DNA of 64,000 bases from Branchiostoma belcheri (lineage: Eukaryota; Chordata; Leptocardii; Amphioxiformes; Branchiostomatidae): contig NW_017802379.1 of NCBI RefSeq assembly GCF_001625305.1, positions 702,910 to 766,909 of the forward strand, in the 5' to 3' direction. How positions within the stretch are numbered: the stretch's first letter is position 1; each line of letters begins with the position of its first letter. The position numbers and the translations under genes are program-made. Of this stretch, positions 12,620 through 25,283 are shown in pieces. The notes below the pieces were generated by a model. The model saw only the letters and a program-made list of their open reading frames with translations. It made no database searches and was not told the DNA's origin.

Positions 12620-15600
12620 ATGACGACCCAGTGGGAGGCAGAGGGACGGGGGCACAGATGTGAGTTTTAGTTATAACGTTACTCAATTTATTATAATAAA
12701 TAGTACGTCTACGGTCCAGTTTCGCCACTATGTCAAGAAATGTATCCACTGCAAAATATAGTTAGGTATCTCAATTAACAGCTAGAGGGAGAAGCACTAA
12801 ACAGGACGAAAATAAGTCACCTAGGCCTAGCACAGTTTCTCAACATAAAGCAACATACCATTACATATGTAATGATATACATATGTATTGCTGTATGTAT
12901 TTTGCTTAAATTATATATGGGAAAAGTTACAAGTAACGTTACAGGTACAAGACTCTAAACAGTGTATTTGAATTTAATTCACAGGGATCAACTACGCCTA
13001 CCGCATCTACAAACAGGAGGTGGGACAGGAGGAGTTCAGGCAGAAACTGGCAGAACAGTTCACGGTCAGTCAACTCATGCTCTTCTGCACTTATTATGCA
13101 TTAAAAAGAAAATAATATATTTTGGTCTCGAAGAGCCGAAACCATTGGTCGGCTCTTGTTATACAGGTGGTTGTGAACAAAGAACTTTGCTATTCAATCT
13201 TTCAACAACCTGTTGAAATTATTCACGAAATGTATTTTGGTCTCGTTTGTAAGTCTGATTCTTAACAGAAGAAACAGTTTACAATCCAAAATGTCAGTCA
13301 AAGCTACGATTGAGAATTAGCTTTTCAAAGAATGACGTGTATGACTAAGGGGGTTTCTCGGAACTTGATCTGACACCGGCAGTTCACGACAAAGAAGCTG
13401 CTGTCTAAAGACCGGTGCATGACACGGGTGTATGTGACCTGTCTGACCTTAGACTTAGGGTAGGGCTTTGTGAGAGAACAAAGATTCGCCATGATATACT
13501 TATCTTAGCGCCTCGGGTCTTAGGTATCAACAGGCAACGATCCTTACACCTATGGGGCCGTGACAACCTGTCCGACCAGTATATACTGCTGCGCAGTTCG
13601 GTACTGTATGTATGTATATCATATAATATAAGAATGATTCTTAAGGATACGAGAACAAAGTTGTTTTTCCTCCAAATCTACACCGATCCGATTCGATCTA
13701 AAGATACCATAACTTTAAAGTCAACTCTATGATGCCACGCAGCGTTTTTGGCTAGGCATTGAAACTCTAACAGTTCCATAACACATAAAACGACATGTCC
13801 TGTTCCAGCCCCAGCCAGACCCCGGTCTGTTCAGCAAGGTCAGCCTCAACTCCAAGGTCGACAAGCTGCGGCTGGTGTTCTCCTCGTCGTCCCTGGCAAC
13901 GGGGAAGCGTCCATTCCACGCCGTGGGGGTGGGCGCGGTGGGTAACGCGACCGTCGTGAGCGAGCCGACCTTCCCCGAACACGAGTTCTTCAAGCCGGGG
14001 CGAGTCTTCCCCATCCGTATCCGGCACTCTAACTTCAACCAGGTCAGTTTTTCCTTTAATAACAGCACAGCACAGAACAGGAATGGGGTAGATTCAGATG
14101 CGTCAGAATCATACCTGTAATTTCCAACACAAGAAATTGGACCTACCAAACTTTTCGACTGTAACACTTTACACCAGTCTTTGTGTATTGCATGTGTACA
14201 TCTTGTGGAGAAAAAATTGTTTCCAATACTTAGAGTCCATGTTTTCGATACAAATTTGTTTTTAAAACTGACAATGATACGCAACACTCGCTGGCTAGTA
14301 TGTTTGATTGCCGTTTCCACACCGTGAATAGTTTCATCGGGTTGGAAACAATTCACCGAATAAAGAGACTCGTTTTAAACGTCGGCTGAATAAACCTTTT
14401 GGTCTAGAGCTCTTTATCCCTCGCTAGTTATGCTTAATAGCAGCATACTTGTACCTATTTTCAATACAAACCATTTTGAAAACCAACAATAACACGTAAC
14501 CCTCGCTGGTAGGTACGACGCCAGTATCGACATCCGTGGCGCTGATAACTGATAATGATGCATTACTCTTGCTGGTTATGTTTAATAGTTATTTATATTT
14601 TGATGTTTATTTGCCGTTATTTTTCATACAAACCATTTTTGCAAACTGACAATGACAGGTTGACGACGCCAGTATCGACATCCGGGGCGCCGCGCTGAAG
14701 TTTGATGACGTGGACGTGGAGGGGCCGTTTGACCTGCTGATGGCGACGGGAGCCATGGCGCCCTACTGGAACATCTCCAGCTTCGAGGAGTACCTCAACT
14801 CCCGGGGGTCCGCCGAGAAGACAAGGGCCTGGCTCTACAACTTCCCGCAGAAGTACGTCAGATCATTCGATTCTAATCCTAGTTTTTTTTAATTCCAACA
14901 TCTAACACATTTCAACTTATTTTCTATGCCACCACCAATGCATAGGACAATAGACAATACTCATTTTCAAGTGACAAAAGTCGTGTTAAGTGCCTCCTTT
15001 CCCAAGGGCACAAGATCGGTGGCATGCGGATATGTCAGGATTCGAACCCAGGTACTCTTGGTTCTAAGCCGAGCGCTCTGCCTTTACCGTTAGGCCACAC
15101 GAAGTTGAAATTGTGCAGAAGGTGGCTAGAGGTGACTGTTAATCCGGTGCGAAACGCCGAAGGGCGGTTATACCAGCTATATACAGATACAGAAAGTAAT
15201 GGTACAAGCCTTGCATATGAGGTCAGGGCATTTATTCAATAGTTCTGTTCCCGTTCCAGCTACTACGCGTATGTTGACGGTTGCCGTCGCGCTCCCCGGT
15301 CCTACTCTACCCTGCACTACTACTCCCAGCACATCTTCCAGTTCCGCGGCAAGGACGGCGTCCTGCGCTACGTGAAGTACCGCATGCTGCCGCTAGATGA
15401 CGCTATTGAGTCGGGACTGCTGAGCCACGAGGACCAGAGATCAATCTGGTACGTAGGAAATGTGAGAAACTAAGGATATGTTGAGGTACCACGTTGAAAA
15501 ATATGATCGGGTTCCGAATCTGCATGGTTGAAACATGGTGGGAGAACTTCACTCTTAAGCCCTCGGGTCCCAGTCTCTGTGTTTTATTGGTATAGAGAGA

Positions 15601-18600
15601 AGCCCCTAGTCCTATCGGCTTCCAAGTATATTCAGTTGGCTAAAATATAGCCTGCGTGTCATCGGATTTGTTGCCGTTACAGATCGGATGGCACTCAGGC
15701 CAGCTAAATATTCCTGTGAAGTAAGATATACAATTATAATGTGATTCTGAATAAACTACCTGTTATGAAGTTTGCTATCTTCATCACTTCTTTCTACAGT
15801 TTGCACAGTTAAGGTTTGTTTCATGGTTAACTGTTAAAATTGAATTTTTTGGCTCTGGGGTAAAATTCTTGCCTCACATCTTTCGTTTCTTTTCCCAGGG
15901 ACCCCAAGCGCCTGCCAGACGAGGAGCGTGCGCAGAACTACCTCCGGCAGGAGTTTGCCGAGCGGCTGAAGAAGGGACCGATCAACTACAAACTGCAGAT
16001 CCAGCTGCACAAGTTCCGCCAAGGAGACTCCGAGGAAATCTTCAACGCCTCTAGGGTCTGGGACCCGCAGGTACTCTTAATGATTTCCTTCTGCGAAATT
16101 GCCTTTGTTCGGTTTCTTTCCTCATCTTCTCCAAACACATAGGGTTAATCACCTGGACCAGACGTCTGTCACTATGGTAACTGGAGCTGTAGCAGACACC
16201 CTGTACTGGTGGGTTACATTATGTAGCTGGACGGAGTTGGAGGGGCTGGCCACCATATACTAGTACAAATTTACATGAATGCAGTAGTTTGTTATACGTT
16301 AGGATAGACCATGTGAAGGTAACGTTATGCATTAGCTTTGCAAATGTAACATTTTGAGTCTTCGATATATGAGTTAGTACATAATAACGTTGGCGTTGTT
16401 CCATCGACAGAATCACCCGTGGAAAGACCTGGCCGACGTTGCTGTAACGACGCTGCTGCCTGACCACGTGACGGAGAAGACGAGCTTCGCGCTGGGGAAC
16501 CAGCCGGACAGCCTGGGGCTGGTGGTGCCGAAGACCGTGCAGGACTACAACAGCGTGCCGCACATCCTGTCCCGCGCCGTCCCCGCCTCCAACACCGCCG
16601 TCAGGATCCGCGCGCCCAACCAGGAGGCGCTGGAGGGACGCAAACAGGTAATGTTTAGCAATATGTTAACAACAATAAGTTACTCAAGGAACTGGATATG
16701 ATTTTGGAAACGTTCAGGCGTTTCAGGTAGCAATCCACTACCTTTCGTCAGTGACACTCATAAGATTTTAACAGTTTTATAACCACGAACTACCTGAAAA
16801 GTCAGATAGGACTGGAATTTTCTGACACAAGAAATTGGATGTAACAAAATTTTCGACCGTGCAACTCCAATCTTTGTCAAGGATTGAGTATCCCTAAATA
16901 AAGACGGGTGGCGCCACGGGCTTTCTGCAACCGATGATCCACTGCTCACAGAGTAACGCATGTCATCTGTATAACTCGAAATTACAGAAGTGGTCGATTG
17001 CTCATTCCTTGACAAAGACTGGGTCGGGACCCGGTTTAGAAATGTGTCCTAAGCATTAATATTATGTAGATTATGGCCTAGAATGGCCACAGGCTATAAG
17101 TCATCTTACCGTCGCCCTTCCCCCAGACGTACACAGTCCAGGTGCGGACGGGTAAGGCTAAGGACGCGGGAACCAGCGGGACGATCGCCGCCAGCCTGAC
17201 GGGACCACACCGGCGGACAGGACCCATCCGCCTCAACCAGACGTCCTTCCAGCCAGGCAAGGACGCCAACTTCGAGATCGAGGGAGGAGACGTCGGAGAG
17301 GTGAGAAAGAAATTTAGTCGACGTTTTCGTTAAGGATTCGTGTATGATTCACATCTTCCCATGGAAGAAATACGTGTATGGATAGTTTTGGGCAGAGACG
17401 GCTTCCGGCAGAAAGAGACAAGGGAGAAAATTGATGGCCAGCCTTAGTACATACTGATATATGCGGCAAGCATGCATGATGGTGATTTAGTTTCGTTACC
17501 TTGGGCGAATTGTCGGATAACTATGATTATATTGCCCCAATAAGCAATAAAAAGTTATCTAATGAAAAGTACAATATAAATTTGTGTTTCCCCTGTTTAG
17601 TAATCTAAACTCACGTAACGCCCCATTAGGTGCTGATGCTGACCCTGGAGAGTCCATCCGGGACCTTGCGGTCGCCATGGTACCTTGAGAACGTGGTTGT
17701 GACTGACAGGAGGCGGGGCCGGCGGTACGAGTTCCCCTGTCATAACTGGGTACAAGACAAGGTCACGCTCAGGCAGGGACGAGGTGAGGAACAGTGTGAT
17801 TTTTCTGGATTGATCGACATTTACAGGACAGGGGGGAAGCAGGTGATTTAGTTGACTTTTCAGCACCAAGGACAGGGAAACCGTCAAATTGGTTCACTAA
17901 TGAGTCATCATCATTCGCTCTCTTCATCTAGTTTTATAAATTTTTGGCTCGGTAAAGGTTCTGTAAAGCCCCTGCAAGCTGCCACATATATTCAAATATA
18001 GCCTCTCGAACACTGCCAGACTTTCCCCAACCATATGCATGGTTAGAACTTAGGAGTAAGGAGCAAGGTTGACTGTGGTTGGCTGGTGTACGACGAAATC
18101 AGCTACTCTTCGACTGCGACAGCCGAACGTTTCAAAATGGTTAGAATGTCTTAAATGTGTGACAATGCCTTAAAGTTGTGCATAGGGACTCAAAACTTTG
18201 CGTGTTTGCTTGCAGCGTCCCTGCCTGACTTCGACACGGAGGTTCTGAGCGCCCAGCGGGACATGGAGACTCAGCAGCGCCGTCAGACCATCAAGTGGAA
18301 GCACGACCTGCTGGGTCTGCCGGGATACATCAAGGCGGAGAAACACGAGGACCTGCCGAAGGACCTGCAGATCGGCACCGAGAAGATCCGAGACTTGACC
18401 CGGAAACTGGACAAGATCGAGAAGGGGGACTTCCCAGATATGGTGGAGCGAATGGGGATGGCAACTCTGGCGGAGAAGCTGCGAGGGTGAGTTTACCTGT
18501 ACAATACATGGCCAGTGAACACACAACACAGCTGACAATACCCTACGTGGCACAACTCCCGTTTGCTATCTTTACGACAATTGCCATGGCCCTTTGGGGG

Positions 18601-21600
18601 CTAAAAGATTCACTATCTTACCTTTATCACGACAAAATTTTAAGGACTTATGTGGGGTAAAAGGTCAAGAGAGAGTTAAGACTGACGATGGAACCGCTTG
18701 CCTAGTCTCCATGGAATATCTTTTTTAATCTGCAATTATGCACAACTTTTACTTGCTTTGCAGCTTGCCTAGTCGACATGGACTATTTCTTTAAATATGC
18801 ACAATTTTTTACGATAAAAGATATCAATGGTAGTTGCTTTACACTAATTCTGTTGCACAATGCATGGCTTTTTGCGCTTTATTTGCGATGCACCCCTACC
18901 CTCAATAACACAGCATGGGCGAATGGTGGAACAACCTCCGCATATTCCAACGCGCGTTGCCCTCTCCACCAAGCAGATGGAAGGGGATCGAGGACTACGA
19001 GCGGATCATGAACACGGTGTGCCCCACCACGCCGGCGTGTATCGAGGACTGGGCGAGCGACGCGGAGTTCGGCAGACAGTTCCTGCAGGGCGTGCACCCG
19101 TCCGTGCTGCAGAGGTGCGACAAGGTACCGCCGTACTTCCCGGTCCCAGAGGAGGCCGTCAGGCGGTCTATGGACGTTGGGAAGACACTGAGGCAAGCTG
19201 TGGTGGTAAGTTGTTTTTTCCTGTTAAACGTTTTGTTGTTGTTGAAAAGTTAGAATGGCTCTGGAAACCATGCTGGTCCCATTCTCCCAAGCATGTTTAG
19301 AATTAAGTCCAGTGGAGATTATGATATTCATCTTCATTTGTGTTAAAATTCTTCTGCTGTGCCCTCAAAGTATATGGGCAAAAGTAAATTGTTTTTAATA
19401 TGTACCAAATATTCATTGTCACAATGCATAGCACAACATAATGCATTTCTAAGCTTTCTTCTCGAATAGCCAATAGGGTGATGAAAAATCAGCTTGAGCC
19501 CGAAAGTTTTTATTTCTCCCTCCAGGCAGGAAATGTGTACCTGGCCGACTACGCCATCTTGGACGGCGTCATCGCCAACAACGTCAACAACGTGCCGTAC
19601 TTCACGACGTCACCGCTCGCGCTGTTCTACGTCAACTCCGCGGGAGATTTCCTGCCCATCGCCATCCAGCTGTACCAGGCGCCGGGGCCGGAGAACCCCA
19701 TATGGACCCCCAGCGTACGTAGATTAAGATATGCGAAATTTCTGGTCATTTAGACACTTAAAACACACTAAGCTTTAAGTCATGCCGTATCACAGACCCC
19801 AGCTGTTGGTGTCAAAGGTTTCTTGGCATTGGAAACGTCATTTGATAATGATTGTTTACTGAAACCCCTAATTGCAGGTACAAGAGAACATTTAACACAG
19901 GATAAAATACAGTGGTAGCGATATGTTCAGAGACAGAGGAAGAAGAAAGATCCCACTTTTTCTGCATTGTAGATTTTCGTTAAGAGAATGGTGGTTTTCT
20001 TGACTGGGGAAAAGACAATTCCGCATTGTTGTCTTGATGCCATCTTGCATATAGTGTTGTGTACTCTTTCCTTCAGGACTCGGAAAGCGACTGGTTACTG
20101 GCCAAGATCTTCCTGCGTAACGCGGACGCCTTGGTGCAGCAGCTGCAGGGTCACATCCTGAAGACACACCTGGTCCTGGAGCCGTTCGCCGTCGCCGCCT
20201 ACCGGAACCTGCCGGCATGCCACCCTGTACACAAGCTCCTCATCCCGCATCTGCGGACGACTGCGGCGTTCAACACGATCCTCCGGGAACGGTGAGTAAC
20301 ATAATAACTGCCCATAAGACACGGGAAGATAGGAGGGAGGGTACGCAACATTCAAGTGCCAACGTCTTTTCAGCACCAAGGACAGGGAAACTACCATATC
20401 ATTTAAGGGTTATCTTTGGGACGAAACTCAGCTCTACTAATAGCAAGAAGCACAAGAATGGATAGAAAACTGTCCGAAGGCGTTTAATGCCAAGAACACG
20501 GTGTTCAAAGTTTCCTGTCACTGAACAATTGAAGCATATCCCTGCAGTACATAGTACATACACATGTACAAATAGCTTTATAAGTTGCCAACATAAATTT
20601 TAATTGGCCCATTTGTTTGTTTTTTTCAGCATCATTGCAGAAGGAAGCCCTCTGGACAAATGCTCCTCCCTGGCCGGCCGTTCCCGTCTTCAGATGATGG
20701 CGAAGGCCTTCAAGACGTTCCACCTGCAGTCTCTGAACCTGCCGGCCAACCTGGCTGAGCAGGGCACGGACGACGCCATGAAGCTGCCCGGGTACTACTA
20801 CCGGGACGACGGGCTGAAGCTGTGGCGCGCCACGGAGAAGTACGTCACCGACATGCTGGCGCTGTACTACAGGGACGACGAGGCCGTCAGGGAGGACGAG
20901 GAGGTACATACTTGGGTTCATAAAGAGCTTAAACTTTAAACCAGATTTGTAAGCTTTTCGGGTTCATGGAGCAGTCTTTGCAAACTTTTTGGAGGGGTTT
21001 ATTCTTGTGGGGAAGGGGGAGCACTGATACGCGTTTTTAAACAACCTATAGATAAGGTTCTCTATGCGCCAGAATGAGTTACCCCTCTCCAACAAGAGAA
21101 GGCGACATAACTCTCTTCGCGGATACAGCTCTAGCTATCTCCCGAAACAAGATCCTCCCCCGAAAAGAAACCGCCGCTCTAGCCACTTGTAAAAAGACTT
21201 CTGCCCCGCTAGAAGTCTGCACAGGAGGCTAGGATGATGAGTAAACAAAGTAGTTGTATTATTGACTTAAGGCAACTGACTGAAAATAAGATGTTGTTTA
21301 CCACAGGTCCAGTTGTGGATCTGTGACTCTCACGACAACGGCTTCAACTGGGAGGACAACATCGACCGCGGCGTGCCGCGCATGCTCACGTCGCTAGGGG
21401 ACCTCTGCGAACTCGTCACCATCATCATCTTCACAGCCACCACTCAGGTAAGGGTCATCGACCTGTAGTGCGATGACACTTGGTTACTCGGAAAGATAAA
21501 CGATGTTGACGTAGCCTCACCAACCTTATAATTAAATAATTCACGGATAAAATTATTCAAGGATATCCGATTTCATTTTTGCAATATCATGATGATTGAT

Positions 21601-22779
21601 AAAGGTAAAGGTAGTCCCGTAGGGGCAGTAGGTTCTTAAATCACTGTGTCTAGGGCGCAGTATCAGAAGGCGGAGCACCCCCCTCTCCTTCCACTGCCTT
21701 TTTCCTCCCTATCAGAACTCAGGTACCTATTTTACACCTGGGTAGTGTGAGGAAGGTTGTGTAAAGTGCCTTTCCCAAAGGCACAAGATCAGTGGCATTG
21801 GGCACGATTCGAACCCGGCACCTCTTGGGTCTGAGCCGAACACTCTACCGGTACCTGTTATGCCACACGACCCCACTCTTGCTTGATATACCTTTTGCTT
21901 CCTTTTCCCCAGCGTGCAGCCCACGCTAACGGCCAGAGAGACGTGTACTCCTTTATCCCGAACGCGCCCTGGGCCCTGATGCAGCCCCCGCCCGCCATCA
22001 AGCGGGTCAGCTCCGACGATGACGTCGCTAAGGTCCTCCCCGCCAAGCCGGCGTCCCTCCGACAGGCCGCCCTGGCTGACTTCATCTCCGCATGCGGGGA
22101 AGGGGAGGTAAGGACGGAGAGGAAATTATTCTCCAAGAGACCTTGTGGTGTGGCTGTGGCTTAAAGGCATCCAATGCAATTTCAGGACGGCAAATTTAAT
22201 GCAAAAATATTCTAGATAAATATTCTGGGTTCTGGAAAAAATTAGTCTGCATTCTGGAAATATCTAGTCTGGATGAGATCTATCTAATATTGACATTTAC
22301 TGCACAGTTTCTTCAACATTTGAAATAGCCCCCCCCCAACCCCCAAAAAAACTACACGACGTAGTTGTACTTAAGATAACGAACCGAGGTACGTNNNNNN
22401 NNNNNNNNNNNNNNCCCCCAAAAAAAAACTACACGACGAGTTGCTTAAGATAGAACCAGGCTAGGAAACAAGGGAGTTTTCCGTCAGCAACAATTTTTTT
22501 GCCTCACAGATATCAGTATGCTATGGGATAGGATTGATTCAACTTGATACATTTAAAAAGTGCTAATTACTGTTGTGTAATTCCTCTTCCTGCCGCCAGG
22601 TGACGCTCGGCAACTTCCCAGAACGCCGTCTGACGGAGGAGGAGGCGCAGGAGGTCATCGCCGACCTGCAGCTCAACCTGCAGCGGATCTCCGAGATCTC
22701 GCGAGAACGCAACCTCACGCTCAAACACCCGTACACCTACCTGCTTCCCGAGAAGATACCCAACGCTATAACCCCGTGA
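12620..22779 (+). CDS. Catalase-like/PLAT/lipoxygenase fusion (allene oxide synthase-lipoxygenase type), predicted pseudoenzyme
   Basis: Seventeen in-phase exons: 12620-12659, 12985-13064, 13809-14042, 14659-14852, 15260-15448, 15899-16070, 16411-16647, 17127-17300, 17630-17783, 18216-18486, 18914-19205, 19526-19714, 20077-20291, 20630-20903, 21307-21447, 21913-22107, 22600-22779; 1076 residues, close to coral AOS-LOX (about 1066). Residues 1-382 are catalase-like (RPFHAVGVGAVG, FPEHEFFKPGR, HYYSQ, RYVKYR), about 383-490 PLAT, the rest lipoxygenase (WLLAK, THLVLEPFAVAAYRNLP, HPVHKLLIPHLR, FIPNAP). Coral fusions oxidise arachidonate to 8R-HPETE and convert it to an allene oxide. Here four of five lipoxygenase iron ligands are substituted (Q763, R953, A957, terminal P1076; H768 kept). 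In the catalase-like part the distal Asn is A147 and the heme Tyr position is A362, while distal H77 is kept. The frame is open throughout, so it is probably expressed but not a conventional oxygenase. The start ATG opens the first exon that joins in phase. Confidence 0.88.
14513..14552 (+). pseudogene. Relic duplicate of the start of fusion-gene exon 4
   Basis: The bases GACGCCAGTATCGACATCCG followed by TGGCGCTGA nearly repeat the start of exon 4 at 14662-14690, but sit 144 bp upstream inside intron 3. The preceding intronic stretch (AATACAAACCATTTT and beyond) is also repeated, so this looks like a small tandem duplication carrying the first ~30 bases of the exon. It lacks the rest of the exon. 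Confidence 0.65.
14975..15105 (-). mobile_element. tRNA-derived SINE copy
   Basis: The minus strand reads a tRNA-like head with A box TGGCCTAACGG and a perfect B box GGTTCGAATCC, followed by the shared tail CTTGGGAAAGGAGGCACTTA. Lies in intron 4 of the fusion gene. Confidence 0.75.
16678..16760 (+). repeat. Dispersed ~90-bp repeat
   Basis: The segment around AACTGGATATGATTTTGGAA, CGTTTCAGGTAG and CCACTACCTTTCGTCAGTGA recurs at 38090-38170 in the same orientation, and inverted at 55933-56007 and 60706-60782. Lies in intron 7 of the fusion gene. Confidence 0.7.
21755..21872 (-). mobile_element. tRNA-derived SINE copy
   Basis: The minus-strand head ends in a B box (CCGGGTTCGAATCG), with the shared AAGTGCCTTTCCCAA tail in complement. 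Lies in intron 15 of the fusion gene, just before exon 16. Confidence 0.72.
22395..22414. other. Assembly gap (20 N)
   Basis: Unknown bases inside the last intron of the fusion gene. Both flanks carry near-identical text (CCCCCAAAAAAAACTACACG), which suggests that two haplotypes were joined or a repeat collapsed here. Confidence 0.95.
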
Positions 22780-23589
22780 TAGGGAGAAAAAGAAAGTGAT
22801 TAAAGAAAGGGAGGGGCAACCAAATTGGTTATAGTATGGTTGAACCAAAATCTAGAAGTGTTGGAACCCCCCCAAACCCCCTGAGGCGTCGCGAAAATCT
22901 TGCATGAAAAAGATGGATAATATCATCGTATAATTGAGCTAATGTTAGTCCTAGAGCCTTCAAAATTCATAACTATCATTTCGTAAATTTTAAAGCATAT
23001 ACGTTAATATCTTTGTTGTTTGGGCTTATAGGAACATTCCCGGACGTACCTCTTCTTTGTTCTTTCCTTGATGAGTCTCAGAGTAGTTAGGGATAAAGGA
23101 ATGTGTCATCACATAATGTTTTACTATAACATTATAGAGATTGTTGCTGTTAGAATATTGATATTTTAGTGGAACCAGGGACAATTAGCTTGCACTGATA
23201 TTTAAAAAATTGTCTTTAAACTGTTAAAAGAAAGTTGCTTAGATTCTTGTTGAGAGTTCTAAATAGGAAAACACGTGAAAAGCAACCATACATTCCCCTA
23301 AGCGATGAAATACGTGCATCAATGAAGTATTAGAACATTATAATGTACAGATATATCCATATTCAAGGTAATTAATTTAATGGTGCTTAATTAACAGAGT
23401 AAAACTGATGATGAAATTTCTACTACTTCTGGTGGGCAAAATGAGAAGACAATGAAAGCATTACCAGTAATATCGTGATTTGCGCGTCATATCTGGCTCT
23501 CCGAATATTTTCTTTCTACACCACTTTCTGACACTTTTCATATATATCATAATATTATAAATCAATGTAGAATTTCCATGTCTTGTTCT

Positions 23590-23725
23590 GTATTCTTATA
23601 GATAGGTGGTTAGGTGGTTTGTGTTGTTGACTCTGAAGGTTCTGTGTTCGAATCCCTGGCAGGCCCCGCTGTTGTATCCTTGGGAAAGGCCCTTTTCACC
23701 TATTTCCTCACCCGTGAACGTGTGT
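23590..23725 (+). mobile_element. tRNA-derived SINE copy, plus orientation
   Basis: The head has TTAGGTGGTTTGTG as a degenerate A box and GTGTTCGAATCCC as the B box, followed by the family tail CTTGGGAAAGGCCCTTTTCA. The tail matches the complement of the minus-strand copies. Confidence 0.65.
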
Positions 23726-24454
23726 ACCTAGCTTCATTATTGTGTTGACCCAGTGTTGACGTCACACTTCAAAGAAGCCACGTGACAATCTTCACTGGGT
23801 CAGTCTACTGAGGAAGACCAGAGTGACTGGTCGAAAGCTCTGGGTGAGAGAATTTTTGTGTTGGATCTCAAGTTTTAACTTTAAACATGTCACTACCAAC
23901 ACAGATGAGCTTTCATGATAGCTTCATCATTCTTAGCTTTGGGGAAATGACAGCTAAAGATTCTAGCATTTTAAACCAGGAATGATTTTCGCCACACATT
24001 ATCAGTGAACAATTTATTAAGGCACAACCACCAATGTTTAAGTATTGCGATTAACAACTGCTTTAACCCGAGAAAAAATTTCATATGATTCGTATTAACA
24101 GCAAAACAAACGTTGCATGCAAGAAAAGCTATATCTAATGACAGGTAAGAATTTCCTGGGCTGTTTCCACGATGTCACAGTACAGTATATCCTACACCCA
24201 GACTATCATTATACGTCAGAGCTACCTTACAAACGATACAGGACGAATATATAACTAAGGTTCCTACACCATTTTGGGTAGTACATGTAAATAGGTTACG
24301 AAAGTATTTAGGTACAAAAACATTTTCGAGATAAAACAATATGTGGAGACGATTGTTGGTACATGTTAAATATTAAGTCGTTCTAAGTTAAAAAGATTGT
24401 AAGTGAGGAGTCCATGTGATTCAACTGGCCAATGAACATCACTGCAAAAAATGT

Positions 24455-24590
24455 ATCTTTAAGCATACATTAAATTTTAATATATGCTTAAAGATTTGAT
24501 TGAAAACATGCGTAAAGGTTCCATATTTCCAATCGAGTAAAAAATCTGATCTTTAAGCATACAATAAATTTTAATGTATGCTTAAAGATT
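24455..24590. repeat. Two tandem hairpins (TTTAAGCATAC arms)
   Basis: ATCTTTAAGCATAC faces GTATGCTTAAAGAT around an AT-rich loop at 24455-24494 (one mismatch) and again at 24549-24589. The sequence after each hairpin (CGTAAAGGTTCC, TCCAATCGAGT or TCCATCGAGT) is also repeated, so a ~94-bp unit containing the hairpin is duplicated. Confidence 0.7.
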
Positions 24591-25283
24591 TAATTTTAAA
24601 CATCCGTAAAGGTTCCGTTTCTCCATCGAGTGAAGAAACAGAAAATTTACGCATGCTTTAAGTCGTGAATAAGGCTCAAATTTCACGCAGTGCAGGTTGT
24701 AGATGTCTTCTCCGACGAAGAAAGTTGAACCGACGAAATGACGTCATCATGAGTCGCCAATGGCCGCGCGGTGCACTGTGGGAAGGCAGGTGGACATGTA
24801 CATTAGAAGACTAGATACATAAATGGCAAAATTGCATCCCTAACTCTTAAAGAATTTTTCCTAAAGAGTTGTTGGTCGCGAGTAGACAGTGTTCTTGTAG
24901 AGATGATTGTAATAACCCAGTTATTAAAGAGAACAAAGCTGTAGTTTTGAAGCTAATGATAGGGGTCAGTCTTCAGAGAAAATACCCCCTACAATGTGTT
25001 TGAAGGCAGAAATATCACATTTATACCATACTAATTAATACTGAATCATTTTGCCGTAATCTTGTAGAGAAGTGTTATCAGATATCTTCAAAGAAACGAC
25101 AGAGATCTGTGTTTACAGGCCTTAAGACAAGTTACCGTGCGCACTGAACCGTGTGGCGGTTCGACCACTTGTAGACTGACTCCGCATACTGGTACATTGT
25201 AGTTATCGCTGTTGCTGTGACCTAGTTCCTGACGAATTTCGTCAATATCTAGTAAACAACTTACCAGGACAAACTGGATCTTC

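Larger units (their letters stand above)
22780..25283. other. Intergenic region
   Basis: No gene seen. Contains a SINE at 23590-23725 and a pair of hairpins at 24455-24590. A CRE-like TGACGTCATCA lies near 24740; whether it is used is unknown. Confidence 0.6.

Noticed and set aside
13727..14356. 209-codon minus-strand frame
   Set aside because: Antisense shadow of fusion-gene exon 3, which has strong family homology on the plus strand.
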